Source: Planctomycetota bacterium (lineage in GTDB: Bacteria > Planctomycetota > UBA1135 > JADKAF01). Taken from it: DNA of 64,000 nucleotides. Each line of letters starts with the position of its first letter. Within the stretch, counting starts at the first letter, position 1. A program made the position numbers and the translations under genes. The stretch is from contig JADKAF010000001.1 of NCBI GenBank assembly GCA_016719295.1, positions 496,001 to 560,000 on the forward strand. Reading direction: 5' to 3'. The notes beneath the pieces are model-generated. The model was not told the DNA's origin and did no database searches. It saw nothing but the letters and a program-made list of their open reading frames with translations. This document shows, one piece after another, positions 1 through 8,353 of the stretch.

Positions 1-2697
1 GCCCGGCACGGCTTCGGCTGCCGGTGCGCCTTCGGCGGTCGCTGCGGGGCTCGGCGCCAGCGGCGCGAGCGCGAAGCCGAGCAACGCGATCTCGCCGTTC
101 TCGCGCAGCTCGACGGCGGAGCGCAGCGCGCCCCAGCTCGCACGGCCGATGTCGAGGAGCGGCGCGCCGTCGGCGGAGCGCGAGAGCGAGAGGCCCTCGA
201 GGCGCGCCTCGGCGAGGTCGAAGAGCGAGCGCTCGCGATCCGCGAAGCTCAGCCGCTCGATCCGCACGAGCGGAGCGCTCAATCCGTCGGGTCTCAGGCC
301 GAGCTCGCCTTGCACGCGTGCACGGAGTCGCCCGTCGGCGAGCTCCGAGCGCACGCCGACGCGGGAGAGCAGCGCTTGCGCGCGCTGCGCCGTGACGCCG
401 CGGGCGTCGAGCTCGAGCTCGAAGCTCGGCAGCTCGGGGTCGGCTTGCACGTCGCCCGCCAACACGAGCGCCTCGATCAGCCCGGGGAACGCGGCCTCGA
501 TGCGCAGCTGGCCGGGAGCGATCTCGGCTCCTCGCGCGGGGAAGTGCAGCTCGCGCGCCACGATGCGCAGATCGCCGAGCTCGATCGGCGAGCCGAGCTC
601 GCCGGTCTCGTCGACGACCGCGAGCTGGATCTCGCTCACGTCCAGCGCGCGCAGCAGGAATCGCCGCGCTGGGGCGGCCCGCGCCGCAGAGGGCGACGGC
701 GTCGGCGCCGACGGTCGGCTCGCTTCGTCGGTCGCGAGCGCCTTCGCGGGCGCGCCTGCAGCTGCGAGCGCGGCTTGGGCCGACGGGTCCGAGGGACCGC
801 TCTGCGCGTGGCCTCCGGCGGCGATGCGCAAGCCCGCGAGGTGCAACGCGCCGTCCTCGCTGCGGATCGCGCGACCCTTCAAGCCTCGCAGCTCGACCGA
901 CTCGGCGACCAAGGGGCCGCCGCTGCGATCGACCGTGGCGCTCGCGCGGGCGAGCTCGAGGCCGAGCAAGGAGGCACCGCCGCGATCCTCGATGCGCACG
1001 GCGCGCAGCGCGGCCTCGAGCTTCGGCGCGCTCGCCTCGCGCAGATCGAGCGCGGCGGAGAGCTGCGCGCGCACGCGATGCGCCTCGAGGCCGAGCTGCT
1101 CCAAGCCCGAGGCACGGAGGATGCGGTCGAGCGCCGCGACGTCGAGATTCTCGAGATCGAGCGCGAGCTCGGCATGCGCGAGCTGCGTACCGCACGCGAG
1201 CTCGCCGTCGAGGCGCAGATGCTCGAGCAGGCCCGGAGCGCCGGCGCGCAGGGCGAGCTTCGCCGGAGCTTGCGCCGCGTCGGCGCCCAGATCGAGATGA
1301 TCGATGTCCAGGCGCTCGAGCGCGAGCGCGTGATCGAGCGCGAGCTCGGGGAGCTTCGCTCGCAGCGAGAGATCGGCGAGGCGCAACGCGCGCACCTGGA
1401 GGCGCGGTAGCTCCGCGGGCCAGAGCTCGAACGGATCGCGCAGCTCCGCAGATGTCGGCGCGGCCGGGGCCGGGTCGACGGCGCTCGGAGGCGCTGCGGC
1501 CTCCGCTCGCGCGGCGAGCTCGATCGCGCCGGCCGGCGCCGCGAGAGCGCCCAGCGTCCAGCCGCCGAAGCGCAGCGTCCCGTCGGCCGCGCGCTCGACG
1601 CCGAGCTCCACGCCGCGGAGGTCGATCCTCTCGAGGTCGAGCTCGCTCTCGCGAAGGGTGTTCGAATGCAGGCTTAGCGCGTCGAGCCGTGCGACGCGTC
1701 GCCCGCCTTCGCGATAGGCGAGCTCGCGGAGGTCCACCACGCCGTGAAGGAAGCTCTCTTCGTCGTCGTGCAGCAGCGCTTCGGCACGCCAGCTGAGCGC
1801 GAGCTCCTCCTGCGGCGGAACGAGCCCGAGAGGGGCCAGATAGCGCGCGAAGCGCTTCGCGTCTGCTCCGCGCAGCTCGAACGACACCTGTGCTCGCAGC
1901 GCCGAGCTCTCCGCGGCCGCGCGCAGCGCGAGGCGCAGTTCTCGCACACCCGGCTCGGCCGCGATCTGCAGCTCGAGCGAGGTCGCTGCACCCTCCACTC
2001 CGAGCTGGCTCGCGCGCAGCGCGAGGCGCAGCTCCGTGGCCAGCGGCTCGCCGCCGAGCGCGTCGCGCCAGCGGATGCGCACGCGATGCAGGCGCGCGTC
2101 GTCGATGCGCACGGGGAGAGCCAGCAGCTCGGAGAGGCGCAGCGGGGGCTCGGGCTGCGCCGCTTCCGCCGCGGGCTCTGCGGCCGCTGCCGGCTTCTCG
2201 GGCTCGTCGATCGGCGGCGCATCCTCCGCGGACGCGAAGCGCTCGAGCCACGACCAGCGCCCTTCCGCGTCGCGCTCGAGCTCGACGGCGAGATCGTCGA
2301 CATCGACGCGATAGAGGCGCAGCCGGCCGAGGAGGAGATCGGGCCAGGCGATGCGAGCTCGGACGAAACCGAGCTTCGCCACGTCGCGGCCGAGCTCGGG
2401 GTCGCGGAGCGCGAGGCCGGAGAGGCCGACCTCGCCGTGCAGCAGCGCGAGCTCGAGGCGCTCGAGGCGCGCCTCGAGGCCGTAGCCGGCCGCGATGCGC
2501 TCGAGCGCGTAGGGCACGGCCCACGGCAGCGCGAGGCGCACCAGGACGAGCAGCAGCGCCAAGGCGATGACGCCGCGCAGCAGCCAGCGCTTCCAACGTC
2601 GTCGACGCGGCGCCGCGGTTGGCGCGCCAGCGGGCGCGCCGCTGCCCTCGGCCGCGGCAGGGCGGCGCCGCCAGAAGCGGGGGAAGCGGGAGCTCAT
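1..2697 (-). CDS. AsmA/DUF748-like envelope protein (C-terminus off window)
   Basis: The frame is open from ATG at 2697 to base 1, giving 899 visible residues with no stop; the C-terminus lies outside the window. A short, basic, proline/alanine-rich cytoplasmic start (RRRRWKRW near residue 37) is followed by one membrane segment (LLRGVIALALLLVLVRLALP). A long periplasmic region then repeats leucine-rich beta-type stretches such as LRVYRVDVDDL-like and LELERLDIDHLDLG. This matches the AsmA/DUF748 group, anchored inter-membrane proteins linked to lipid transport or outer-membrane biogenesis. An Ala/Pro/Glu-rich linker sits near residues 135-150. The start overlaps the stop of the upstream lipoprotein by ATGA, so the two are probably coupled. 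Family assignment is from architecture only; the membrane anchor is firm, the precise role is not. Confidence 0.75.
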   Translation of the reverse strand, partial: MSSRFPRFWRRRPAAAEGSGAPAGAPTAAPRRRRWKRWLLRGVIALALLLVLVRLALPWAVPYALERIAAGYGLEARLERLELALLHGEVGLSGLALRDPELGRDVAKLGFVRARIAWPDLLLGRLRLYRVDVDDLAVELERDAEGRWSWLERFASAEDAPPIDEPEKPAAAAEPAAEAAQPEPPLRLSELLALPVRIDDARLHRVRIRWRDALGGEPLATELRLALRASQLGVEGAATSLELQIAAEPGVRELRLALRAAAESSALRAQVSFELRGADAKRFARYLAPLGLVPPQEELALSWRAEALLHDDEESFLHGVVDLRELAYREGGRRVARLDALSLHSNTLRESELDLERIDLRGVELGVERAADGTLRFGGWTLGALAAPAGAIELAARAEAAAPPSAVDPAPAAPTSAELRDPFELWPAELPRLQVRALRLADLSLRAKLPELALDHALALERLDIDHLDLGADAAQAPAKLALRAGAPGLLEHLRLDGELACGTQLAHAELALDLENLDVAALDRILRASGLEQLGLEAHRVRAQLSAALDLREASAPKLEAALRAVRIEDRGGASLLGLELARASATVDRSGGPLVAESVELRGLKGRAIRSEDGALHLAGLRIAAGGHAQSGPSDPSAQAALAAAGAPAKALATDEASRPSAPTPSPSAARAAPARRFLLRALDVSEIQLAVVDETGELGSPIELGDLRIVARELHFPARGAEIAPGQLRIEAAFPGLIEALVLAGDVQADPELPSFELELDARGVTAQRAQALLSRVGVRSELADGRLRARVQGELGLRPDGLSAPLVRIERLSFADRERSLFDLAEARLEGLSLSRSADGAPLLDIGRASWGALRSAVELRENGEIALLGFALAPLAPSPAATAEGAPAAEAVPG

Positions 2698-4097
2698 TGC
2701 CAGCCCTCCGCACGCGCCTTCTCGAGCTGCTCGCGGCGTTGCTCGGCTTCGGCGAGTGGATCGTAGCCGCGCGGCGCTCGTCCTCGCTCACTCAGGAAAT
2801 GCAGCGCGAGGATACGCGCCTCGAGAGATGCGTCCTCGAGGCTCTCGCGATTCTCTTCGAGGAGGAACGCCTCCAGCTGCGCCATCGTGCGGCAGGTCGC
2901 GAGCAGGTCCTCGATCATGGCGAAGCTCAAGGACACCGTGCCGAGCCGACGCGCCGCGGCCGCCATCACCGCCGGAGGCAACGGACCGCGGAGCCCGATC
3001 TCGAGCACCGCGCGCACGGCCGTGCTCTCGAGGATCCAGGCGAACTCCGCGCTCGCCGCGCCTTCTCGGGCCTTCTGCAGCTCGCGGCGCATGCCCGCGC
3101 GCAGCTGCTGCTGGCTCTCTTCGTCGAGCGCGAGCACCAGATCCACGGCGAGAGGACAGCCCAGCGAGCGCGCGAGCAGGAACGATGCATCGGCCTCGGT
3201 CATCCCGTGCGAGCTCAGCGCGACGCTCGCGTCGCGATGCGCATCGACGCTCGTCGGCGGCACCAGCTCCTGGCTCCAGTACTCGCGGCGCTTGCGCCCG
3301 CGCTCGTAGTCGGCGAGCGCATCGGCGAAGGCGCGGTGATGATCCGCGCGCAGCGCGCTCGCCGGATCCGGCGCCGGGTGTACGCGCACGCTGACCGCGA
3401 TGCCGCTCCCCGCGTCGCTCGCGAGCGGCGATGGGAGGTAGAGCACGGCGGCCGGGCCGTCGAGCTCGGGGCCACGATCGAGGAACACGATCTCGGTGCT
3501 CTCGATCGTCCGCGCGCGCACGGCGAGGCTCGCGCGCGGGCTGGAGCTCTCGCTCGCGCGGCCGATCGCGAGCTGGAGGCGCTCGCTCCGCGGCTCGCCG
3601 GCATGCTCGCTGACGTCCCAGGCGATGCCGCAGAGCGCGGTCGTGCCCGGGAGGAGCGCGGCCCGGACGAGCCGCTCGGTATCCGGGGCCGCTCCGGCGC
3701 CGCGGATCAGCTCGTCCTCGAGCGCTCCGAGATCGGAGCGAAGATCGAAGCGCGCCCGCCGCAGCAGATCGCTGACGCGCTTAGCCGTCACAGGCTCCTC
3801 GTCGCCCTCTCCAGCGAGGATCCCGCGCGTCGCGGAGCCGAGCGGCATGCCCAGGATCTCCGGGATCGCTCGAAGCGGTCTCCAGCGCAGCTCGACCAAC
3901 CACGCGTCCTCGAGGCGGAAGCTCTGGTTCGCTTCGCTCGCGGGGCGGGGGCCCGAGAGCGGCGAGCCCAGGTAATGCTCGGGATCGGTGTCGCTGCGGA
4001 AGATCGCGAGCGGCGGCGCGACGGTCGGTCCGGAGCAAGCGGAACCAAGGACGAGCAGCAGCGCGCAGGAGAGCACGAGGGGACGCGGCGAGTTCAT
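2694..4097 (-). CDS. Putative lipoprotein of unknown function
   Basis: 467 residues. The N-terminus MNSPRPLVLSCALLLVLGSAC is a signal peptide ending at a cysteine, with a lipobox-like LGSAC (Gly at -3 is atypical). The mature part begins with a low-complexity SGPTVAPP stretch. The remainder is mixed alpha/beta, ending in a Glu/Arg-rich helix (EAEQRREQLEKARAEGWQ). I recognise no domain or catalytic motif. ATG at 4097 is chosen because it starts the signal sequence. The frame is also open upstream into the acyl-CoA dehydrogenase, but that is chance (see rejected items). It overlaps the AsmA-like gene by four bases, suggesting a shared envelope role. Expected location is the outer membrane or periplasm. 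Confidence 0.8.
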   Translation of the reverse strand: MNSPRPLVLSCALLLVLGSACSGPTVAPPLAIFRSDTDPEHYLGSPLSGPRPASEANQSFRLEDAWLVELRWRPLRAIPEILGMPLGSATRGILAGEGDEEPVTAKRVSDLLRRARFDLRSDLGALEDELIRGAGAAPDTERLVRAALLPGTTALCGIAWDVSEHAGEPRSERLQLAIGRASESSSPRASLAVRARTIESTEIVFLDRGPELDGPAAVLYLPSPLASDAGSGIAVSVRVHPAPDPASALRADHHRAFADALADYERGRKRREYWSQELVPPTSVDAHRDASVALSSHGMTEADASFLLARSLGCPLAVDLVLALDEESQQQLRAGMRRELQKAREGAASAEFAWILESTAVRAVLEIGLRGPLPPAVMAAAARRLGTVSLSFAMIEDLLATCRTMAQLEAFLLEENRESLEDASLEARILALHFLSERGRAPRGYDPLAEAEQRREQLEKARAEGWQ

Positions 4098-4162
4098 GAC
4101 AGGGTATCCGCAACCTTGTACGGCGGCGGGCCACGCGCTGGCAAGTCGCCGTGCGCCGCCGC

Positions 4163-6116
4163 TCAGCCGCGAGGCGAAGAGGGGCCGCGCTCGGGAGCGA
4201 GGATGCCGTCCTCGAGCCACGCGTGGCGCCCTTCCAGAACCGCGGGGGCCAAGCTGCGCGCTTGATCGTCGGCGTTGCTCGCGAGGGCGCGGAAGAGCGC
4301 CTCGACGCGCAGCTTCGCGCGGCGGCAGAAAGCATCGGCCAGCTCCTTCGCCCGCGCTCCGCGCTCGGCATCGCCGGCCAGGCTGCGCGCCTTGGAGACG
4401 CAGGCCGTCATCGCGAAGAGCTCGGTGCCGATGTCGACCGCGCGGCCGAGGGCGATCTGGCGGCGCTCCAGCGCGGGGCCGAAGCGCAGCATGCGATGGA
4501 AGATCGCGCGCGCCAAGCGCTGCGAGGCGCGCTCGACGTAGCGCAGGTGCACCGAGAGCTCGCCGCCGAGCACGGCGTGGGTCTTCCACGGGCGCCACGA
4601 GAACCAGCGCGCGGGATACCAACGCGCGTAGAAAAGGCCCGAGCGGACCAGAGCCTTCAGCTTCGCGCCGAGCTTCGCGCGCGGGTCGATGAGCGTGCCC
4701 GCGACGCGCACAGCGCTCGTCCAGCGCTTCGCGCGCGAGGAAGAGGCGCATGATCTCCGAGCTGCCCTCGACGATCGTGTTGATGCGCACGTCGCGATAG
4801 AGGCGCTCCAGCGGCTCGGCGAGCTCCTGCCCGCGGGCCTGCTGCGAGGCGTAGGTCTCGTAGCCGCGGCCGCCGCGGATCTGCATCGCGTGGTCGACGG
4901 CTTGCACCGCGCGCTCGGAGCCGAAGAGCTTCGCCATCGCCGCTTCGATGCGGATGTCCGTGCCGCCGCGATCGACGAGCCCGGAGGCGAGCCAGCTCAC
5001 GGCGTCGACGGCGAAGGCGTCGGTCGCCATCGCGGCGATCTTCTCGCCGATCGCCTCGTGGCGGCCGATCGCGAGACCCCATTGCTTGCGCGAGGAGGCC
5101 CACTCGCGCGCCATGCGCAGCGCTTGCTTGATCGTGCCGGAGCAGGTCGCGGGCAGCGTGAGGCGACCGGTGTTCAGCGTGATGAGCGCCAGCTTCAAGC
5201 CCTTGCCGACGCCCCAGAGCACGTTCTCCTTCGGGATGCGCACGTTGCGGAAGCGCAGCTGGCCGTTCGCCAAACCGCGCAGGCCCACGAACTGGCAGCG
5301 ATGCTCGACCTCGACGCCGGGAGCGGAGGTCTCGACGAGGAACGCGGTGATCTGCTTCTTCTCGCGTCCGCCTTCGAAGACCGAAGGAGTGCGCGCCATC
5401 ACGACGAGCACGTCGGCGATGGTGCCGTTCGTGCACCAGAGCTTCTCGCCGTTCAGGATCCAGCCGTCGCCGTCCGGAGCGGGGACCGCGATCGTCTGCA
5501 TGTCGCCGGGGTCGCTCCCGACGTTGGGCTCGGTGAGCGCGAAGCCGGAGAGGTCCTGCTTCACCAGGCGCGGCAGGAAGCGCTGCTTCTGCTCCTTGGT
5601 CCCGAAGAGCTTCAGCGGCGTGGGGACGCCGATCGACTGGTGGGCGCTCAGCCAGACGCCCGTCGAGCCGCAGTGCGAGCCCACGAGCTCCATCAAGCGT
5701 CCGTAGGTCGACTGCGAGACGCCGAGGCCGCCGTACTCGCGCGGGATCTTCAAGGAGAAGAAGCCCGCCTCCTGCAGGCCGCGGATGACCTCGAGCGGCA
5801 TCTCGCCCTGCTCGTCGATCGCGTCGGCGTCGACGTGAGCGCGGAGGTACGCGGCGAGCTGCGCGTGCAGCTCGCTGCACTGCGCGCGGTCCTCGGGCTT
5901 CGGCTCCGGATAGGGGAAGAGGAGCTCGGGCCGGAAGCGCCCCATGAAGAGCTCGGCCACGAAGGACGGGTGCTGCCACTCCGTCTCGCGCGAGGCCTCG
6001 ACGAGCTCCAGGGTCTCGCGGCCGGCGTCCTTCGGGATCGACGGACGAGCGGTCGGACCCGGCGCGCCGGAGCCCGCAGGGCTGGAAGGGGTCTGCGTAG
6101 GGGTGGAGGTGCTCAC
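4163..6116 (-). pseudogene. Acyl-CoA dehydrogenase (ACAD), single-base frameshift
   Basis: FAD enzyme that oxidises acyl-CoA to trans-2-enoyl-CoA in fatty-acid beta-oxidation. From ATG at 6116 the reading frame gives the full ACAD core: LKIPREYGGLGVSQ, FALTEPNVGSDPGDM, QWGLAIGRHEAIGEKIA, AMQIRGGRGYE, and IVEGSSEIMRLFLAREALD, whose Glu is at the catalytic-base position. The conserved C-terminal part (VRVAGTLIDPRAKLGAKLKA) is in another frame, from about 4711 to the TGA at 4163. Removing one base near 4712 gives ALDERVRVAGTLID and one 650-residue protein, similar in size to the VLCAD/ACAD9-like branch with its extra C-terminal domain. Either a real 1-bp insertion or a sequencing error. Flanks: exporter operon upstream, lipoprotein downstream. 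Confidence 0.85.
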
Positions 6117-6231
6117 GGTCCTTGCTTCGTCCGGCGAACGGCGGCGGATGAAGTTCGGGCCGAAGTCGCCGGAAGTCGATGCGCCTTTCGACGCAGGGCG
6201 AATGCGAACTAAGGCCGCTACCCCGCCGGGC

Positions 6232-7512
6232 TCATTCGTGCCGCAGCGCTTCGACCGGGTCCATCGAGGCCGCGCGCATCGCCGGATAGAGGCCGAAGAC
6301 GACGCCGACGAGCGCCGAGATGCCGAAGGCCAAGCCCACCGCGTCCCAGCGCACCACGGTCTTCATGTCCGCGTAGTGCTCGACCACGAAGGGGATCGCG
6401 ATGCCGAGGAAGACCCCGATCGCGCCCCCGGCGGTGGACAGCCCCAGGGTCTCGACCAGGAACTGCGAGATCACGTGGCGCTTCTTGGCGCCCAGCGCGC
6501 GCCGCACCCCGATCTCGCGCGTGCGCTCGGTGACGGTGGCGAGCATCACGTTCATGACCCCGATGCCGCCGACCAAGAGCGAGATGCCGGCGATCGCCGC
6601 GAGCACGGCCTTCCAGATGCGCTTCTGCTCCTCGACGGTGCGCAGGAGCTCGAGCGGCACGATCACCTCGACGTCGTCCTTCTCGTGCAGGCGCTTCAGC
6701 ACGTCGCGCACCGCCTGCGCGACATCGGGCACGGCATCCAAGCTCAGCGCGCGCACGCGCACCTCGTGGAGCTCGACCTGCTCGGTGCTGCGGCTGCCGG
6801 CGCTCCGCTGCATGTCGATGAAGCCGAAGCGCGTCTCCATCGTCGCGAGCGGGATGAAGCAGACCTTGTCCTCGTCGCTGCCCTCGAAGTTCTTCTCCGA
6901 GGCGCCGCCGCGCGAGCGCATCGTGCCGACGACCTCGAAGCTCTCTCCGCCGATGGCGATGTGCTTCGCGATCGGGTCCTCGAAGGGGAAGAGCTGGCGC
7001 CGCACCTCCTCGCCGATCACGGTGACGTTCGCGCGGCGCAGGTTGTCGGAGGTGGTGAGGAAGCGGCCGCGATCGATCTCGACGCGCGCGACATCGAGGA
7101 AGTCCTCGGTGGTGCCGCTGAGGCGCGCCTCGACGTTCCGCGAGCCATGCGCCGTGGGCTTCAGCACCGAGCGCACGCCGACCACGCGCTCGACGCCGGA
7201 GATCGTGCCGCGGATGACGTCCAGGTCCTTGAAGGTGAGGCCGTAGATCACGCCGCGGGCGTTGCGCGCGGCCATGCCGGCGCTGCTGTCGCTGTCGGCG
7301 CTGGGCTTGCGGCTGCGCGCGATCACGTTCGTCGAGCCGAGCTCCAGGAACTTCGCCTGCGCCTCTTCGCTGGCGCCCTCGCCGATCGCGAGCATCGCGA
7401 CGACCGAGGCCACGCCGAAGAGGATGCCCAGCATCGTGAGGAAGGAGCGCAGCTTGTGCAGCAGGAGGCTGCGCACGCCGAGGGCTACGGTGCGGAGGAA
7501 GGTGGTGAACAC
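6232..7512 (-). CDS. MacB/FtsX-family ABC transporter permease
   Basis: 426 residues with the MacB/LolC layout. An N-terminal membrane helix (RSFLTMLGILFGVASVVAML) is followed by a periplasmic MacB core (about residues 45-275) and three C-terminal helices of the FtsX domain. The conserved GVRRALGAKKRHVISQFLVE motif lies between helices, and the C-terminus GLYPAMRAASMDPVEALRHE is typical. These permeases do not move substrate through the membrane but transmit ATP hydrolysis to a periplasmic adaptor and TolC. GTG at 7512 is the start that keeps the first helix. It lies 37 bp after the ATPase gene, in one run with adaptor and outer-membrane factor, so it is the membrane part of that complex. Substrate unknown. 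Confidence 0.92.
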   Translation of the reverse strand: MFTTFLRTVALGVRSLLLHKLRSFLTMLGILFGVASVVAMLAIGEGASEEAQAKFLELGSTNVIARSRKPSADSDSSAGMAARNARGVIYGLTFKDLDVIRGTISGVERVVGVRSVLKPTAHGSRNVEARLSGTTEDFLDVARVEIDRGRFLTTSDNLRRANVTVIGEEVRRQLFPFEDPIAKHIAIGGESFEVVGTMRSRGGASEKNFEGSDEDKVCFIPLATMETRFGFIDMQRSAGSRSTEQVELHEVRVRALSLDAVPDVAQAVRDVLKRLHEKDDVEVIVPLELLRTVEEQKRIWKAVLAAIAGISLLVGGIGVMNVMLATVTERTREIGVRRALGAKKRHVISQFLVETLGLSTAGGAIGVFLGIAIPFVVEHYADMKTVVRWDAVGLAFGISALVGVVFGLYPAMRAASMDPVEALRHE

Positions 7513-7549
7513 GAGGTCCGGCTTCTGCTCTGGATGGCTCTTCGGGGAT

Positions 7550-8353
7550 CTAATGCCGTTCGGGCGTGCGCACGCCTTCGGGATGCTTGCCGCCCGGCTC
7601 GATGCGGTCGATCTTGCCGTCCTTCAAGCGCAGCACCCATTCGGCGCGGTTCGCGATATTCGGGTCGTGCGTGACCATGATGATCGTGCGGCCCTGCAGA
7701 TGGAGCTGATCGAGCAGGCCCAGGATCTCGCGGCCGGTCGCGGAGTCCAAGTTCCCCGTCGCCTCGTCGGCGAGGATCACCAGCGGCTCGTTCACCAGCG
7801 CGCGCGCGATCGCGACGCGCTGCTGCTGACCGCCCGAGAGCTCGAGCGGTCGATGGTGCGTGCGGCCGCCGAGCCCGACGAGCTCGGCGTAGCGCTGCGC
7901 GCGCTCGCGGGCTTCACGGGCGGGGATGCCTTGATAGAAGAGCGGCACCTCGATGTTCTCGAGGACCGTGAGCTGCAGGATCAGATTGAAGCTCTGGAAG
8001 ATGAACCCCAAGCGCTGCCCGCGGATCTCCGCGAGATCGTCGTCGTCGAGCTGCGCGACGTCGTCGCCGCCGAGGAGATAGGCGCCCTCGGTGGGGCGGT
8101 CGAGGCAGCCCAAGAGATTCAGCAGCGTGGACTTCCCCGAGCCCGACTGGCCCATGATGGCCCAGTAGTCGCCTTGCCGAACCTGGAACGAGACGCCGTC
8201 CAACGCATGCACGACGGTATCGCCCATGCGGTAAGAGCGGCGGATGTCGCGGGCTTCCAGGATCACCGGGCGCTCCTCGCCGTGCGGTGCGCTGCCGCCC
8301 GCCGACGCGGCGTTGTCGGTGCGGTCGCCGAGCTCCGAGACGGCCACGCTCAC
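7550..8353 (-). CDS. MacB/LolD-type ABC transporter ATP-binding protein
   Basis: 267 residues. All nucleotide-binding motifs are present: Walker A GQSGSGKST, Q-loop IFQSFNLI, signature LSGGQQQRV, Walker B VILADEATGNLD and H-loop MVTHD. The EATGNLD form is typical of the MacB/LolD/FtsE subgroup. The first 30 residues are a variable, unmotivated extension. GTG at 8353 overlaps the adaptor stop (GTGA), so translation is probably coupled. It energises the FtsX-type permease encoded next. Confidence 0.94.
   Translation of the reverse strand: MSVAVSELGDRTDNAASAGGSAPHGEERPVILEARDIRRSYRMGDTVVHALDGVSFQVRQGDYWAIMGQSGSGKSTLLNLLGCLDRPTEGAYLLGGDDVAQLDDDDLAEIRGQRLGFIFQSFNLILQLTVLENIEVPLFYQGIPAREARERAQRYAELVGLGGRTHHRPLELSGGQQQRVAIARALVNEPLVILADEATGNLDSATGREILGLLDQLHLQGRTIIMVTHDPNIANRAEWVLRLKDGKIDRIEPGGKHPEGVRTPERH

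Noticed and set aside
2694..6116. A single 1140-codon frame linking acyl-CoA dehydrogenase to the lipoprotein
   Set aside because: The conserved ACAD C-terminus is in another frame from 4711 on, and the lipoprotein has its own signal peptide and ATG at 4097. The link is stop-free by chance in 70 % GC sequence.
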